Shown here in pieces: positions 44,431 through 54,292 of a DNA stretch of 64,000 nt (within the stretch, counting starts at the first letter, position 1; each line of letters starts with the position of its first letter). Both the position numbers and the translations under genes were made by a program. Source of the stretch: Bacteroidota bacterium (GTDB lineage Bacteria; Bacteroidota; Bacteroidia; Chitinophagales; LD1); contig CANJZE010000022.1 in assembly GCA_947479455.1 (NCBI GenBank), forward strand, positions 1 through 64,000, in the 5' to 3' direction. The notes below the pieces were generated by a model. It was not told the origin of the DNA, did no database searches, and was given only the letters and a program-made list of their open reading frames with translations.

Positions 44431-47400
44431 TTAATACGCCTCATGTTTTCCTTCCTTCCTCAAAACTTCATTCACTTTTGGGCGATAGGTTTTTTTGCGC
44501 TCTACTAATTTCTTATCAACGGCATTCATATCGCGCTGCAATTTGTTTAAGCCATCATTTTGCGATGTAGTTGGTTTGCTGTCGCTGTAGGTAACACCAA
44601 AATAGATATCGCTGATTTTATCGCGCAGCTTTTCTTCATCGGCAAACAAAACAGTTCTTCCTGTTTTTACAGGAACCAACTCAGCTCGAATAACTTCCAG
44701 TGAATCAAAATATTCTTTCACCACGGGTGCTTCGCCTTGCAAGTCTTTAATCATTTTCTGCTCGGCTAAAACCGAATCCATCAGCTTTGCTAAATCTTCC
44801 TGCATTTTGTAAGTGCGCATTACCGCATTGTAATTTTCTTCGCGTTCGGCTGCAGTAGTTTTTGCTTTTGGGTCAACAATTAATTCTAACTCGCCTTCAG
44901 CAGTTTTATCGTTGGCAACAATTTTCACTTTGTATTTTCCCTGGCGAACAAACGGTCCGGTAGTGGATGCACCGAAATCTGCTTTTGCTCCACCTTCTGC
45001 TACACGAGGTGGTTTCATGCGCATGTTCCAGGTAATAATGTTTAATCCTTTACGTTTTGTTCCGGGAAAATCAACCACAAAATTTCCTTTATCATCATAA
45101 ATCTGAACGGTTACATTTCCACTGTTCAATCGTTGTTTCAGATAATAAGTAATCACCGCATCTTCGCTGGAGTTGGGACCAACATACCCGTATTCACTAT
45201 CCCAGAAATATTGATAGTGACCGTTGCTGATGGCATAGGGTTTACCCATAAGAACCGCTACATCTTTATTAAGTATTTCAGTATTGATTTTTCTCAAGGG
45301 AGAAATATCATCCACAATCAAAACTCCTCTGCCGTGTGTGCCAACTACAAGGTCATTTGTTTTGGGTTCTATAGTCATATCTCGCACAAGAGCGTATTCA
45401 GGAATATGCCCTTTCATTTGCAGCCAATTATTGCCACCATCAATGGAAGTATAAAGTCCCATTTCTGTTCCAAGGAAAAGCAAATCTTTGCTTACGAGGT
45501 CTTCTTTGATTTTATGCGCGTAACCCTTGAACACATCACCCGAAAACATTTTCCATGTTTTACCCATGTCAGCAGATTTTGCTGCATAAGTTTTCATATC
45601 GCCATAAGTATGGTTTTCAAAAGTTGCGTAAACAACATTTTTATCGAAGCTGCTCGGCTCTATACTGCTCACCCATGTTTGAGCAGGAACTCCACTTGCC
45701 GCATAATTGTTCGCCAAGTTTGTCCATGTTTTTCCTCCATCGGTAGTGAGTTGAAGATTGCCGTCATCGGTTCCAGCGTAAATCATATTTACATCCAATG
45801 GAGATTCTGCAATTGTGAAAATGGTGCAATGATTTTCTGCCGAAGTATTGTCGTTTGTCAATCCACCACTTTCTTCTTGTTTCAGTTTATTCGGGTCATT
45901 CGTAGTTAAGTCGGGTGAAATTTTATCCCAGGTAATTCCTTTGTTTTCGGTTTTGTATAGAAACTGCGAAGCCATGTAAATTCTTTTTGGATTGTTCACG
46001 CTCTTCACAATTGGCGTGTTCCAATTGAAGCGCAATTTCGGGTCACCTTCACCGGCTTTGGGTTGAATATCCTGAAACTGTTTCAACGTTCCATCATACT
46101 TGGAAATATGACCGCCTTGATATTCGCTGTAAACAATCTGGTGGTCTTCGGCATCAGGCTGAACCCAAAAACCATCACCACCGCCCACATTTTTCCAATC
46201 TCCATTTTCAATTCCACCAGGCGATTGCGAAGGAGCTTTCCATGAACCGTTATCCTGCATTCCACAATAAACATTGTACGGTTCCTGGTCATCAACCTGC
46301 ACATGATACAATTGTCCAACGGGAATAGTATTCAGATAAATCCAATTGTTTCCTTTATCAACGCTCATGTAAACTCCACCATCGGAACCAACATACATTT
46401 GCGAAGTATTTTTTGGGTTTATCCAAAGCGCGTGCAGGTCACTATGCACATAGCCGCTTGCAGTTCTTCCACCTCCCACCCAACTAAAGCCACCATCCTC
46501 ACTGTAAGAAAATTGAAAGGCGGGACGATAAATACGTTTCGGATTTTCGGGGTCAACAACCAATGTGCTGAAATAAAAAGGGCGAGCGCAGATATTATCA
46601 TCGGCACTTTGCTCTTTCCAATTTTCGCCTCCATCATTACTCAATAGCAATGTTGTTCGTTTCGATTCTACAATCATCACTAAATTATCAGGAGCAGAAG
46701 GGGCGAGTGCAATAGCTGCTCTTCCAATATCACCTTCCGGTAAACCTTTCTGAATTTTCTTCCAGGTCTTGCCACCATCAATTGATTTCATTACAGAACT
46801 TCCGGGTCCGCCAGAACTAAACGCATACGGCTTTCTGCGGAACTGCCAGAAGGTAGCATACATCGTATTTGGATTTTTAGGGTCAAGCACAAAGTCGGCA
46901 CAACCGGTAGAATCATTTACAAAAACAATCTTCTCCCATGTTTTCCCTCCGTCTGCAGTTTTATATAAACCACGGTCAGGAGAATTACTCCAAAGTTTTC
47001 CCGGCACTGCTACGAAAATCGTGTTCGGGTCATTGGGGTGAATAACCACCTTGCTAATGTGTTCTGAATTTGGCAACCCCATAAACACCCAGTTCTCGCC
47101 ACCATCCGTTGTTTTATAAATTCCGTTGCCAATTGAAACCGTGTTACGCATATTGCTTTCACCGGTACCCACCCAAACCACATCGGGATTGGTTTGGTCA
47201 ATTGCAACTGCACCTATGCTTTGACAATATTTATCGAACACTGAATTGAACTGCGCACCACCCGATGTTGTTTTCCAAACTCCTCCACCTGCAGTGCCCA
47301 CATAAATTATTCTTGGGTCATTATTGAATCCGTCAATGGCTGTAATTCTCCCACCGGTAATGGCAGGTCCGATATGGCGTGCTTCGAGTTTTCCAAGGGC

Positions 47401-47529
47401 AGCACTTGTAAGTTTGACATTTGTCATTTGCGATTTGTCGTTTGCAGTTGTCTTCGCTTTCCCCTTTTGAGCGAATACATTTACTGACAGAGAAAAAATG
47501 ATTGCGAGAAAAAATATTTTGTTCTTCAT
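44431..47529 (-). CDS. Sortilin/VPS10-like beta-propeller exported protein (BNR repeats)
   Basis: The 1032-residue protein has a signal peptide (MKNKIFFLAIIFSLSVNVFA) and many BNR/Asp-box motifs (KTTDGGENW, KTADGGKTW, KSIDGGKTW, TTDGGKTW, TSIDGGNNW) that build a VPS10/sortilin-like propeller up to about residue 740. A beta-sandwich (GNVTVQIYDDKGNFV) and a helical C-terminus follow. No T9SS sorting domain is seen. Such proteins are common near glycoside hydrolases and often called glycosyl hydrolases, but no catalytic residue is proven. Just after the signal peptide, NDKSQMTNVKLT is encoded by heptamer repeats. Confidence 0.82.
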   Translation of the reverse strand: MKNKIFFLAIIFSLSVNVFAQKGKAKTTANDKSQMTNVKLTSAALGKLEARHIGPAITGGRITAIDGFNNDPRIIYVGTAGGGVWKTTSGGAQFNSVFDKYCQSIGAVAIDQTNPDVVWVGTGESNMRNTVSIGNGIYKTTDGGENWVFMGLPNSEHISKVVIHPNDPNTIFVAVPGKLWSNSPDRGLYKTADGGKTWEKIVFVNDSTGCADFVLDPKNPNTMYATFWQFRRKPYAFSSGGPGSSVMKSIDGGKTWKKIQKGLPEGDIGRAAIALAPSAPDNLVMIVESKRTTLLLSNDGGENWKEQSADDNICARPFYFSTLVVDPENPKRIYRPAFQFSYSEDGGFSWVGGGRTASGYVHSDLHALWINPKNTSQMYVGSDGGVYMSVDKGNNWIYLNTIPVGQLYHVQVDDQEPYNVYCGMQDNGSWKAPSQSPGGIENGDWKNVGGGDGFWVQPDAEDHQIVYSEYQGGHISKYDGTLKQFQDIQPKAGEGDPKLRFNWNTPIVKSVNNPKRIYMASQFLYKTENKGITWDKISPDLTTNDPNKLKQEESGGLTNDNTSAENHCTIFTIAESPLDVNMIYAGTDDGNLQLTTDGGKTWTNLANNYAASGVPAQTWVSSIEPSSFDKNVVYATFENHTYGDMKTYAAKSADMGKTWKMFSGDVFKGYAHKIKEDLVSKDLLFLGTEMGLYTSIDGGNNWLQMKGHIPEYALVRDMTIEPKTNDLVVGTHGRGVLIVDDISPLRKINTEILNKDVAVLMGKPYAISNGHYQYFWDSEYGYVGPNSSEDAVITYYLKQRLNSGNVTVQIYDDKGNFVVDFPGTKRKGLNIITWNMRMKPPRVAEGGAKADFGASTTGPFVRQGKYKVKIVANDKTAEGELELIVDPKAKTTAAEREENYNAVMRTYKMQEDLAKLMDSVLAEQKMIKDLQGEAPVVKEYFDSLEVIRAELVPVKTGRTVLFADEEKLRDKISDIYFGVTYSDSKPTTSQNDGLNKLQRDMNAVDKKLVERKKTYRPKVNEVLRKEGKHEAY
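47412..47446. repeat. NTTTGNN heptamer tract inside the sortilin-like gene
   Basis: Five units (GTTTGAC, ATTTGTC, ATTTGCG, ATTTGTC, GTTTGCA) with exact period seven. They are read in frame just after the signal peptide cleavage region. Confidence 0.85.
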
Positions 47530-47591
47530 TGTATTTGCTTTTTAAATTTCCATTTACACATTTTCAAATTTCCAAATTCTCGAATTTGGCT

Positions 47592-48326
47592 TTATGGATT
47601 CTTCGGTTTATCAAAAATTTTTACGTCAATACTTGAATTCACTTCTACCTTCGAATAATTAACAGGACCGCCTTGTTCATTTCCATTTTCATCTATTCGC
47701 TGCACACAAAATGGAATCACTAAGCCAAAATCATTTTTCTTAAAATCGGAATAGCTGAAATAATTTTTCTGCTCTTTGTCTTTGAGTTTCACCCGTTGCA
47801 CTTCTTTCAGTATGTAAAATGTTTCTGCATCCAAATAGTAATAGACCAAGTCGCCTTCGGTTGTAGTCAAGCGAAGTTTCAACACATCGGTGCCATCCAT
47901 ATCATCAGTGCCGAGATATTCAACAGTGTTTCCTTTTGCTTTATAATTAAACAGCAAACCCTGAGGGTCGCTGCCTAGTTTATCGCTGCGAATTTCTTCA
48001 GGCGAAACAGGGTCAGTTTCTCTTTTTCCACCGAAAGGATTATAACTCCAGCCACTATCGGCACGGATAGCCGTTTTGCTGGTCATGCCTTGCCAACTAA
48101 AGTCAGAATAAGAACCTTTGAATGGTTTACTCAGGTAAATTCCATTTAGCGGTGCCAACATACCCGGCCCCATTTGATAAGTGCCTGTATATTTTACAGA
48201 AACGACCTTGCTCCACTTTTCGGCTCCACCTGTGGCAGAAATACATTTGTTTACGATTTCATCAGCCGTTTGAGAAAATATTTTGGTGCTGATGAAAAGA
48301 AGAAAGAAGAGAAAAGTATTTTTCAT
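47592..48326 (-). CDS. Exported LolA-like protein
   Basis: The 244-residue protein has a signal peptide (MKNTFLFFLLFISTKIFSQ) and then ADEIVNKCISATGGAEKWSK, a typical start of the LolA/LolB-like half-barrel family in Bacteroidota. Later segments (DVLKLRLTTTEGDLVYYYLD; TFYILKEVQRVK) fit the antiparallel sheet. It probably binds hydrophobic ligands in the periplasm; it is not close enough to LolA for a firm role. It is upstream of the sortilin-like gene on the same strand. Confidence 0.72.
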   Translation of the reverse strand: MKNTFLFFLLFISTKIFSQTADEIVNKCISATGGAEKWSKVVSVKYTGTYQMGPGMLAPLNGIYLSKPFKGSYSDFSWQGMTSKTAIRADSGWSYNPFGGKRETDPVSPEEIRSDKLGSDPQGLLFNYKAKGNTVEYLGTDDMDGTDVLKLRLTTTEGDLVYYYLDAETFYILKEVQRVKLKDKEQKNYFSYSDFKKNDFGLVIPFCVQRIDENGNEQGGPVNYSKVEVNSSIDVKIFDKPKNP

Positions 48327-48456
48327 GATGCTACAATTTTGAATGCAAAATAGAAATGTTTTTGAAAACTATGTAAGTGGTTACGTAATTTTTAGATACT
48401 GAAATGGAACCCTTTGGAGTTAAGCAATCACTATCCGATTTTCCTACATTCGGTTT

Positions 48457-50658
48457 ATGAAAAAAATATTTCTACTCCTTGTTGCTTTTGCAAGCACATC
48501 ATTTCTTTTTTCACAGATAGATTACACCAAATATGTTGACCCCTTTATAGGCACTGGCGGGCACGGACATACTTTCCCCGGACCGACTATGCCTTTTGGT
48601 ATGGTGCAGTTGAGTCCTGATACACGACTGAAAGGTTGGGATGGCTGTTCGGGATATCATTACACTGATAAACTGATTTACGGTTTCTCGCACACGCATT
48701 TGAGTGGCACCGGGTGCAGCGATTACGGAGATATTTTGCTAATGCCTACTGTTGGCAAAGTTCAGTTCAGCAATAAAAAATATTCTTCTTCTTTTAAAAA
48801 AGAAAGCGAGAAAGCAAGCGCTGGTTATTATTCTGTGTTGCTAAATAAACCAAACGTGAAAGTAGAACTCACTGCTACTACACGCACCGGTTTGCACAAA
48901 TACACTTTTCCGAAATCAACTTCTTCAAATATTATTTTGGATTTAACGCATCGCGATTTTGCGAAACAAGGAGAAATAAACATTACGGGCAACAACGAAA
49001 TTTCGGGAACGCGCGTGAGCAAGCAGTGGGCCGATAATCAGATTCTGTATTTCGTTATTCAGTTTTCTAAACCGTTTACAAAAAGTGGAATTGCAAAAGC
49101 AGATGCAGTAAACACAAATTCTAAACACGACACTGGTTCGTTGCTGAAAGCATTTGTAAGTTTTGAAACTGCCGAAGGAGAAGTTGTTTATGCAAAAGTG
49201 GGCATCAGTGCAGTGAGTGTAGAAGGTGCGCGTAAAAATCTGAATGCAGAACAACCCGCTTTTGATTTTGATAAAACTGTTGCCGATGCAAAAGCGGGAT
49301 GGAACAAAGAACTCGGCAGGGTAGAAGCAGAGAGTAAAGACGAAACTGTGCTGCGCACTTTTTATTCTGCATTGTATCATGCCATGATTCCTCCGAATAT
49401 TTACAACGATGTGGATGGCAAATATCGTGGCAGAGATTTTAAAGTGCATGATGCAAACGGATTCAATTACTACACAGTATTTTCGTTGTGGGATACTTAC
49501 CGCGCACTGCATCCGCTGTTGACTTTGATTGATAAAAAACGCAGTTCCGATTTCATGAACACTTTCATTCATCAATATGCCGAAGGTGGTCGTTTGCCTG
49601 TGTGGGAACTAAGCAGTTGCGAAACCTGGTGTATGATTGGTTATCATTCTATTCCTGTAATTACTGAAGCGGTGATGAAAGATGTAGCCGGTTTTGATGC
49701 CAATAAAATTTTTGATGCAATGAAGTTCAGCGCCATGGAAGACAAAAATGGTTTGAAGAGCTACAAAGATAATGGCTACGTAAAGTATATGGAAGCCGGA
49801 GAAAATGTTTCGCGCACCTTGGAATATGCCTATGACGATTGGTGCATTGCGCAGGTAGCGAAAAAATTGGGCAAGACAGATGACTATAACTATTTTACGA
49901 AGCGCGCATTGAGCTACAAAAATCTGTTTGATGCAGCATCGGGTTTTATGCGACCGCGCAGCGGAAGTTTTCTAACGCCTTTTGACCCATATAAAGTTGA
50001 CCACAATTATACCGAGGGCAATGCGTGGCAGTATTCTTTTTATGTGCCGCAAGATTTAAGCGGACAAATGAAACTGCTGGGCGGCAAAGAAAAACTCGCG
50101 AGTTTTCTCGACACGCTGTTTACTACTTCCTCCAAACTCACAGGTAAAAAGCAGCCCGACATTACCGGTATGATTGGGCAATACGTTCACGGCAACGAGC
50201 CAAGCCATCAGATTGCATATGAATATGATTATGCAGCACAACCCTGGAAAACGCAAAGCATGGTGCGCAGAATTATGAATGAAATGTATCGCGATAAACC
50301 CGATGGTTTATCTGGCAACGAAGACTGCGGACAAATGAGTGCCTGGTATGTTTTCAGCGCCTTGGGTTTTTACCCCGTGTGCCCGGGCAGCGACCATTAT
50401 GCGATTGGCTCACCGATGGTTGACAAAGCAACTATTCATTTAGAGAGCGGAAAAACGTTTACGGTTACGGCTAATAACAATCAAAAGGGAAATGTTTACA
50501 TCAGCTCTGCTAAACTGAATGGAGCAAATTACACCAAAAGTTATTTGCTGTATGATGATTTAAAAAATGGAGGCACATTGCAATTGGAAATGAGCAGTGA
50601 GCCAAATAAAAATTGGGGAAGCAGTGAGCAAGATGTTCCGGTAACAAAAATTGATTAA
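48457..50658 (+). CDS. GH92 alpha-mannosidase, copy 1
   Basis: GH92 enzymes are calcium-dependent exo-alpha-mannosidases acting on N-glycans or yeast mannan. The 733-residue protein has a signal peptide (MKKIFLLLVAFASTSFLFS), the N-terminal motif VDPFIGTGGHGHTFPGPTMP, GWDGCSGYHY, HTHLSGTG, HGNEPSHQIAYEYDY and the C-terminal GNEDCGQMSAWYVFSALG. These match the family's two-domain layout. It has no T9SS domain, so it is probably periplasmic. It starts the run GH92-six-hairpin-GH3-GH92. Confidence 0.92.
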   Translation: MKKIFLLLVAFASTSFLFSQIDYTKYVDPFIGTGGHGHTFPGPTMPFGMVQLSPDTRLKGWDGCSGYHYTDKLIYGFSHTHLSGTGCSDYGDILLMPTVGKVQFSNKKYSSSFKKESEKASAGYYSVLLNKPNVKVELTATTRTGLHKYTFPKSTSSNIILDLTHRDFAKQGEINITGNNEISGTRVSKQWADNQILYFVIQFSKPFTKSGIAKADAVNTNSKHDTGSLLKAFVSFETAEGEVVYAKVGISAVSVEGARKNLNAEQPAFDFDKTVADAKAGWNKELGRVEAESKDETVLRTFYSALYHAMIPPNIYNDVDGKYRGRDFKVHDANGFNYYTVFSLWDTYRALHPLLTLIDKKRSSDFMNTFIHQYAEGGRLPVWELSSCETWCMIGYHSIPVITEAVMKDVAGFDANKIFDAMKFSAMEDKNGLKSYKDNGYVKYMEAGENVSRTLEYAYDDWCIAQVAKKLGKTDDYNYFTKRALSYKNLFDAASGFMRPRSGSFLTPFDPYKVDHNYTEGNAWQYSFYVPQDLSGQMKLLGGKEKLASFLDTLFTTSSKLTGKKQPDITGMIGQYVHGNEPSHQIAYEYDYAAQPWKTQSMVRRIMNEMYRDKPDGLSGNEDCGQMSAWYVFSALGFYPVCPGSDHYAIGSPMVDKATIHLESGKTFTVTANNNQKGNVYISSAKLNGANYTKSYLLYDDLKNGGTLQLEMSSEPNKNWGSSEQDVPVTKID

Positions 50659-50684
50659 AGCGCATGCTGCCTCGAAAAAAAATT

Positions 50685-51986
50685 ATGAAAATTAAAATCA
50701 CATCGCTCGTTATAATCTCGCTTCTATCTGTCAACAGTTTGTTTGCGCAAACAAATCATGACTTAGCTAAAAGCATTGAACAAAATCGGGACTTCAAGTT
50801 GGTGAAAGAAAAAGCGCAGGCAATAATTAAAACCGGATTCAATGCCGGTGATGGTTATATACAGGTTTGGATAAGAGATATGAATACGTTCATAGAATTG
50901 GCAATGGATGAAAATCCGAAAGAAGTTGAAAATGCGCTGTTGGTGTTTTTTAAACTTCAGGCAGAAGACGGAAATATTTTGGATGGATATACTCCCGCTA
51001 AGGATAAAAAACCCTTCACTAAAAAAAAGGATTGCGTGAATACCGCTTTGGCTCCAGACTACTGCGGCCATAAAAACACGGTTGCTACCGATCAGGAAAC
51101 CTCACTGATTCAGGCCGTTTATAAATACGTAACTAAAACAGGAAATACGCAATTTCTGCAAACTAAAGTTGGTGAACTAACAGTGGCACAACGAATGGAA
51201 ATGGCCATGGTTTATTTGATGAAACATAAGTGGACTGAAAAATACGGGTTGATTATTGGAGCCGCTACAGCCGATTGGGGCGATGTGCAACAAAGCGGTT
51301 TCAGTGGCGTGGATATTTCGAAGAAGACAAAATTTTGTGCCGATGTTTACGACAACGCCATGATGATTATCGCTTTAAAAAACATGATTGAAATTTTGCC
51401 CCAGACTAAAAACAAATGGCAACCAATCTGCGATTCCATTGCACAAAACACCATGAAGTATTTATGGGATAATAAAAATCAGAAGTTCATTCCTCATCTG
51501 TATTTAGATGGTTCGCCATATCCTGCAAGCTTTGATGAAAACAAAATTTTTTACCACGGAGGAACAGCCGTGGCAATTGAAGCAGGACTTTTATCTAAAG
51601 AGCAAATTCTGGTTTCGTTACAAAAAATGAAAGCCAATGTAAAGGAATCAGGAGCCGCTTCTATTGGATTAACGCTTTATCCTGTTTACCCAAAATGGGC
51701 TTTTGAAAATCCGGGCTTGACTCCCTGGCAGTATCAAAACGGTGGCGACTGGACATGGTTTGGCGGAAGAATGATTCAACAGTTAGTGCGCTTCGGGTTT
51801 GTTGAAGATGCCTACGAATGCTTACTACCTATGACCGCAAGGGCTGCAAAAAATAATGGATTTTACGAATGGTATACAAAAGAAAACAACCCAAGAGGCT
51901 CAGGAACTTTTCGTGGCGAAGCGGGTGTGTTGTATAAGTCAATTACCATGTTAGAAGAATGGAGCAGAATGCAAATCAAAAATTAA
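50685..51986 (+). CDS. Exported six-hairpin (alpha/alpha)6 glycosidase
   Basis: The start at 50685 gives a signal peptide (MKIKITSLVIISLLSVNSLFA). The mature protein is helical with aromatic and acidic clusters typical of (alpha/alpha)6 glycosidases: VWIRDMNTFIELAMDEN, TADWGDVQQSG, DVYDNAMMIIALKNM, QNGGDWTWFGGRM and GEAGVLYKSITM. The exact GH family is not clear; GH63-, GH125- or GH133-like types are candidates. It lies 26 bases after the GH92 gene and 16 before GH3, so it probably acts on the same glycan. Confidence 0.7.
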   Translation: MKIKITSLVIISLLSVNSLFAQTNHDLAKSIEQNRDFKLVKEKAQAIIKTGFNAGDGYIQVWIRDMNTFIELAMDENPKEVENALLVFFKLQAEDGNILDGYTPAKDKKPFTKKKDCVNTALAPDYCGHKNTVATDQETSLIQAVYKYVTKTGNTQFLQTKVGELTVAQRMEMAMVYLMKHKWTEKYGLIIGAATADWGDVQQSGFSGVDISKKTKFCADVYDNAMMIIALKNMIEILPQTKNKWQPICDSIAQNTMKYLWDNKNQKFIPHLYLDGSPYPASFDENKIFYHGGTAVAIEAGLLSKEQILVSLQKMKANVKESGAASIGLTLYPVYPKWAFENPGLTPWQYQNGGDWTWFGGRMIQQLVRFGFVEDAYECLLPMTARAAKNNGFYEWYTKENNPRGSGTFRGEAGVLYKSITMLEEWSRMQIKN

Positions 51987-52002
51987 TGCAGAAAGTAAAA
52001 TC

Positions 52003-54195
52003 GTGAAGAAGCAATTTTCGTTTTTAATAATACTCTGCATTTTTTGCCATTCAGCATTTTCTCAAAATGCTGATTACCGCAACACTTCTTTGTCATTTGA
52101 ATTAAGAGCCTGGAACTTAGTTCACAAAATGACGCTTGAGCAAAAAATATCGCAACTCGGAAACGATGCTCCTTCTATTTCCACTTTGGGTATTGAAAAA
52201 TACGATTGGTGGAACGAATGCTTACATGGTGTGGCACGAGCCGGTGAAGCCACCGTGTTTCCTCAAGCTATTGGTATGGCAGCAAGTTTTGATACTGCGT
52301 GCATGTATATAGTGGCTGATGCTATAAGCACCGAAGCACGCGCAAAATACAATGATGCTGTTCGCAGAAATCAAGAGGGCAAGCGCTATTACGGACTTAC
52401 TTTCTGGTCGCCTAACATCAATATTTTTCGCGACCCTCGCTGGGGGCGCGGGCATGAAACCTATGGCGAAGACCCCTATTTAACCGCACAAATGGGCGTT
52501 CAGTTTGTAAGAGGTTTGCAGGGCAACGACCCGAAGTATTTTAAAGTGATAGCCACTGCCAAACATTATGCTGTACACAGCGGTCCGGAATCGGAACGAC
52601 ATTTTTTTAATGCAGAACCCGAAGCCCGCGATTTGTATGAAACTTATTTACCGGCTTTTGAAAACTTAGTAAAAAAGGCAGGTGTGTTTTCAGTAATGAG
52701 TGCTTACAATCGCGTTTATGGTCAATCGGCAAGTGCAAGCAAATTGCTGCTTGAAAATATTTTGCGCAACGAATGGGGTTTTAACGGCTATGTGGTTTCT
52801 GACTGCGGTGCCATTCGCGACATTTTTAAGTTTCATAAAATAACGGAGAACAAAACGCAAGCATCGGCCCTGGGTATTACCAATGGTTGCGATTTAGATT
52901 GCGGAACGGTTTATCAGTCTGCTCTAAAAATGGCCGTTAAAAATAATCTTGTTTCAGAGCAGGATATTGATACTTCTGTTTACCGGTTAATGTATGCCCG
53001 CATGAAATTGGGCATGTTCGATAGCGCTGAAGACGTGTCTTTTTCGCGCATTCCATTCTCTGCAAACAATAGCACCGAACACGATGCCTTAGCGTTTGAA
53101 ATGGCGAAAAAATCAATGGTGCTTTTAAAGAACAATGGCATTTTACCGATAAACAAAAACGCAATAAAAAAAATTGTGGTCTTAGGTCCCAATGCAAACA
53201 GTCTGAAAGTTTTACGCAGCAATTACTTTGGCGAAGCATCGCATCCTGTAACGGTGTTGGAAGGAATTGAAAAATTAGCAGGCAATGCGGTTGAAATATT
53301 TTATGCGAATGAAGTTCCCATTGCTTCAGCCAATCCCCCAAAATTTAAATTTTCATCTGCAACACTTGATAAAATTAAAGCTGCTGATGTGGTATTATTT
53401 GTTGGCGGATTAGATGCCACGTGGGAAGGAGAAGAAGGAAGCGTGATGAAAGCAGTAGGCGGATTTTCGGGTGGCGACAGAACAAAAATTGAATTACCCG
53501 ACATTCAGTTGCAAGCGTTGCAGGCAATAAAACTAACCGGTAAACCTGTTGTATTTGTTTTGATGTCGGGCAGTGCTGTATCGTTCAATGGCATGGAAAA
53601 AAACATGGATGCTATTTTGCAAGGGTGGTATCCGGGCCAGCGAGGAGGCGATGCCGTAGCCGATGTGCTTTTCGGAAATTACAATCCAGCGGGGCGTTTA
53701 CCTGTTACTTTCTATTCATCAACCAATGAGCTTGCCGACTTTCGCGATTATAATCTTCGCTCAGGCAAAGGACGAACCTACCGCTTTTACAAAGGCAACG
53801 CACTCTATCCGTTTGGCCACGGACTTAGCTACACCCAATTTGAATATTCTAACCTTGAAATAGATAAAACAACATTTTCAAATACGGAAAACATCAGTGT
53901 TTCTGTAATGGTAAAAAATACCGGGAAAGCGGATGGTGAAGAAGTTGTTCAGTTATATATCAAAGATCTGGACTCAAAACTTTGGATGCCCGAAAAACAA
54001 CTTAAAGGTTTTCAAAGAATTCATTTAGAAAAAGAACAAACAAGAAAACTGATTTTTGAAATTCCGGTTGCTGATGCACTCAAATACTATGACGAAAACT
54101 TGAAACAATTCAACGTAGAACCTGGCGAATTTCAAATACAAATTGGAGCATCTAGTAACGATGTTAGGCTGCAAAAGAATGTGGAGGTGAGGTGA
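52003..54195 (+). CDS. GH3 beta-glycosidase
   Basis: The frame opens with GTG at 52003 and gives a signal peptide (MKKQFSFLIILCIFCHSAFS). GH3 motifs are WNECLHGVARAGEATVFPQA, FWSPNINIFRDPRWGRGHET, KHYAVHSGPESER and VVSDCGA, which holds the catalytic Asp. A GH3 C-terminal domain and a fibronectin III-like domain (EEVVQLYIKD) complete the 730-residue protein. The ECLHGVAR form is typical of beta-xylosidase or beta-glucosidase members. It is periplasmic and in one operon with the GH92 genes. Confidence 0.9.
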   Translation: MKKQFSFLIILCIFCHSAFSQNADYRNTSLSFELRAWNLVHKMTLEQKISQLGNDAPSISTLGIEKYDWWNECLHGVARAGEATVFPQAIGMAASFDTACMYIVADAISTEARAKYNDAVRRNQEGKRYYGLTFWSPNINIFRDPRWGRGHETYGEDPYLTAQMGVQFVRGLQGNDPKYFKVIATAKHYAVHSGPESERHFFNAEPEARDLYETYLPAFENLVKKAGVFSVMSAYNRVYGQSASASKLLLENILRNEWGFNGYVVSDCGAIRDIFKFHKITENKTQASALGITNGCDLDCGTVYQSALKMAVKNNLVSEQDIDTSVYRLMYARMKLGMFDSAEDVSFSRIPFSANNSTEHDALAFEMAKKSMVLLKNNGILPINKNAIKKIVVLGPNANSLKVLRSNYFGEASHPVTVLEGIEKLAGNAVEIFYANEVPIASANPPKFKFSSATLDKIKAADVVLFVGGLDATWEGEEGSVMKAVGGFSGGDRTKIELPDIQLQALQAIKLTGKPVVFVLMSGSAVSFNGMEKNMDAILQGWYPGQRGGDAVADVLFGNYNPAGRLPVTFYSSTNELADFRDYNLRSGKGRTYRFYKGNALYPFGHGLSYTQFEYSNLEIDKTTFSNTENISVSVMVKNTGKADGEEVVQLYIKDLDSKLWMPEKQLKGFQRIHLEKEQTRKLIFEIPVADALKYYDENLKQFNVEPGEFQIQIGASSNDVRLQKNVEVR

Positions 54196-54292
54196 CGTTT
54201 TTAGCACTTAATAAACGTAGTAAGATCGTTGTAGGCCTTTGTTTAAAAATTAACCTGCCAACGCGTTTTAGTAATTCTTTATTTCTTTGATT

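Noticed and set aside
45133-45909. 258-codon forward frame inside the sortilin-like gene
   Set aside because: It is on the opposite strand of a long gene with clear BNR motifs and has Cys/His/Ile-rich composition typical of an antisense shadow.
48943-49575. 210-codon reverse frame inside GH92 copy 1
   Set aside because: It is antisense to conserved GH92 sequence and has no independent support.
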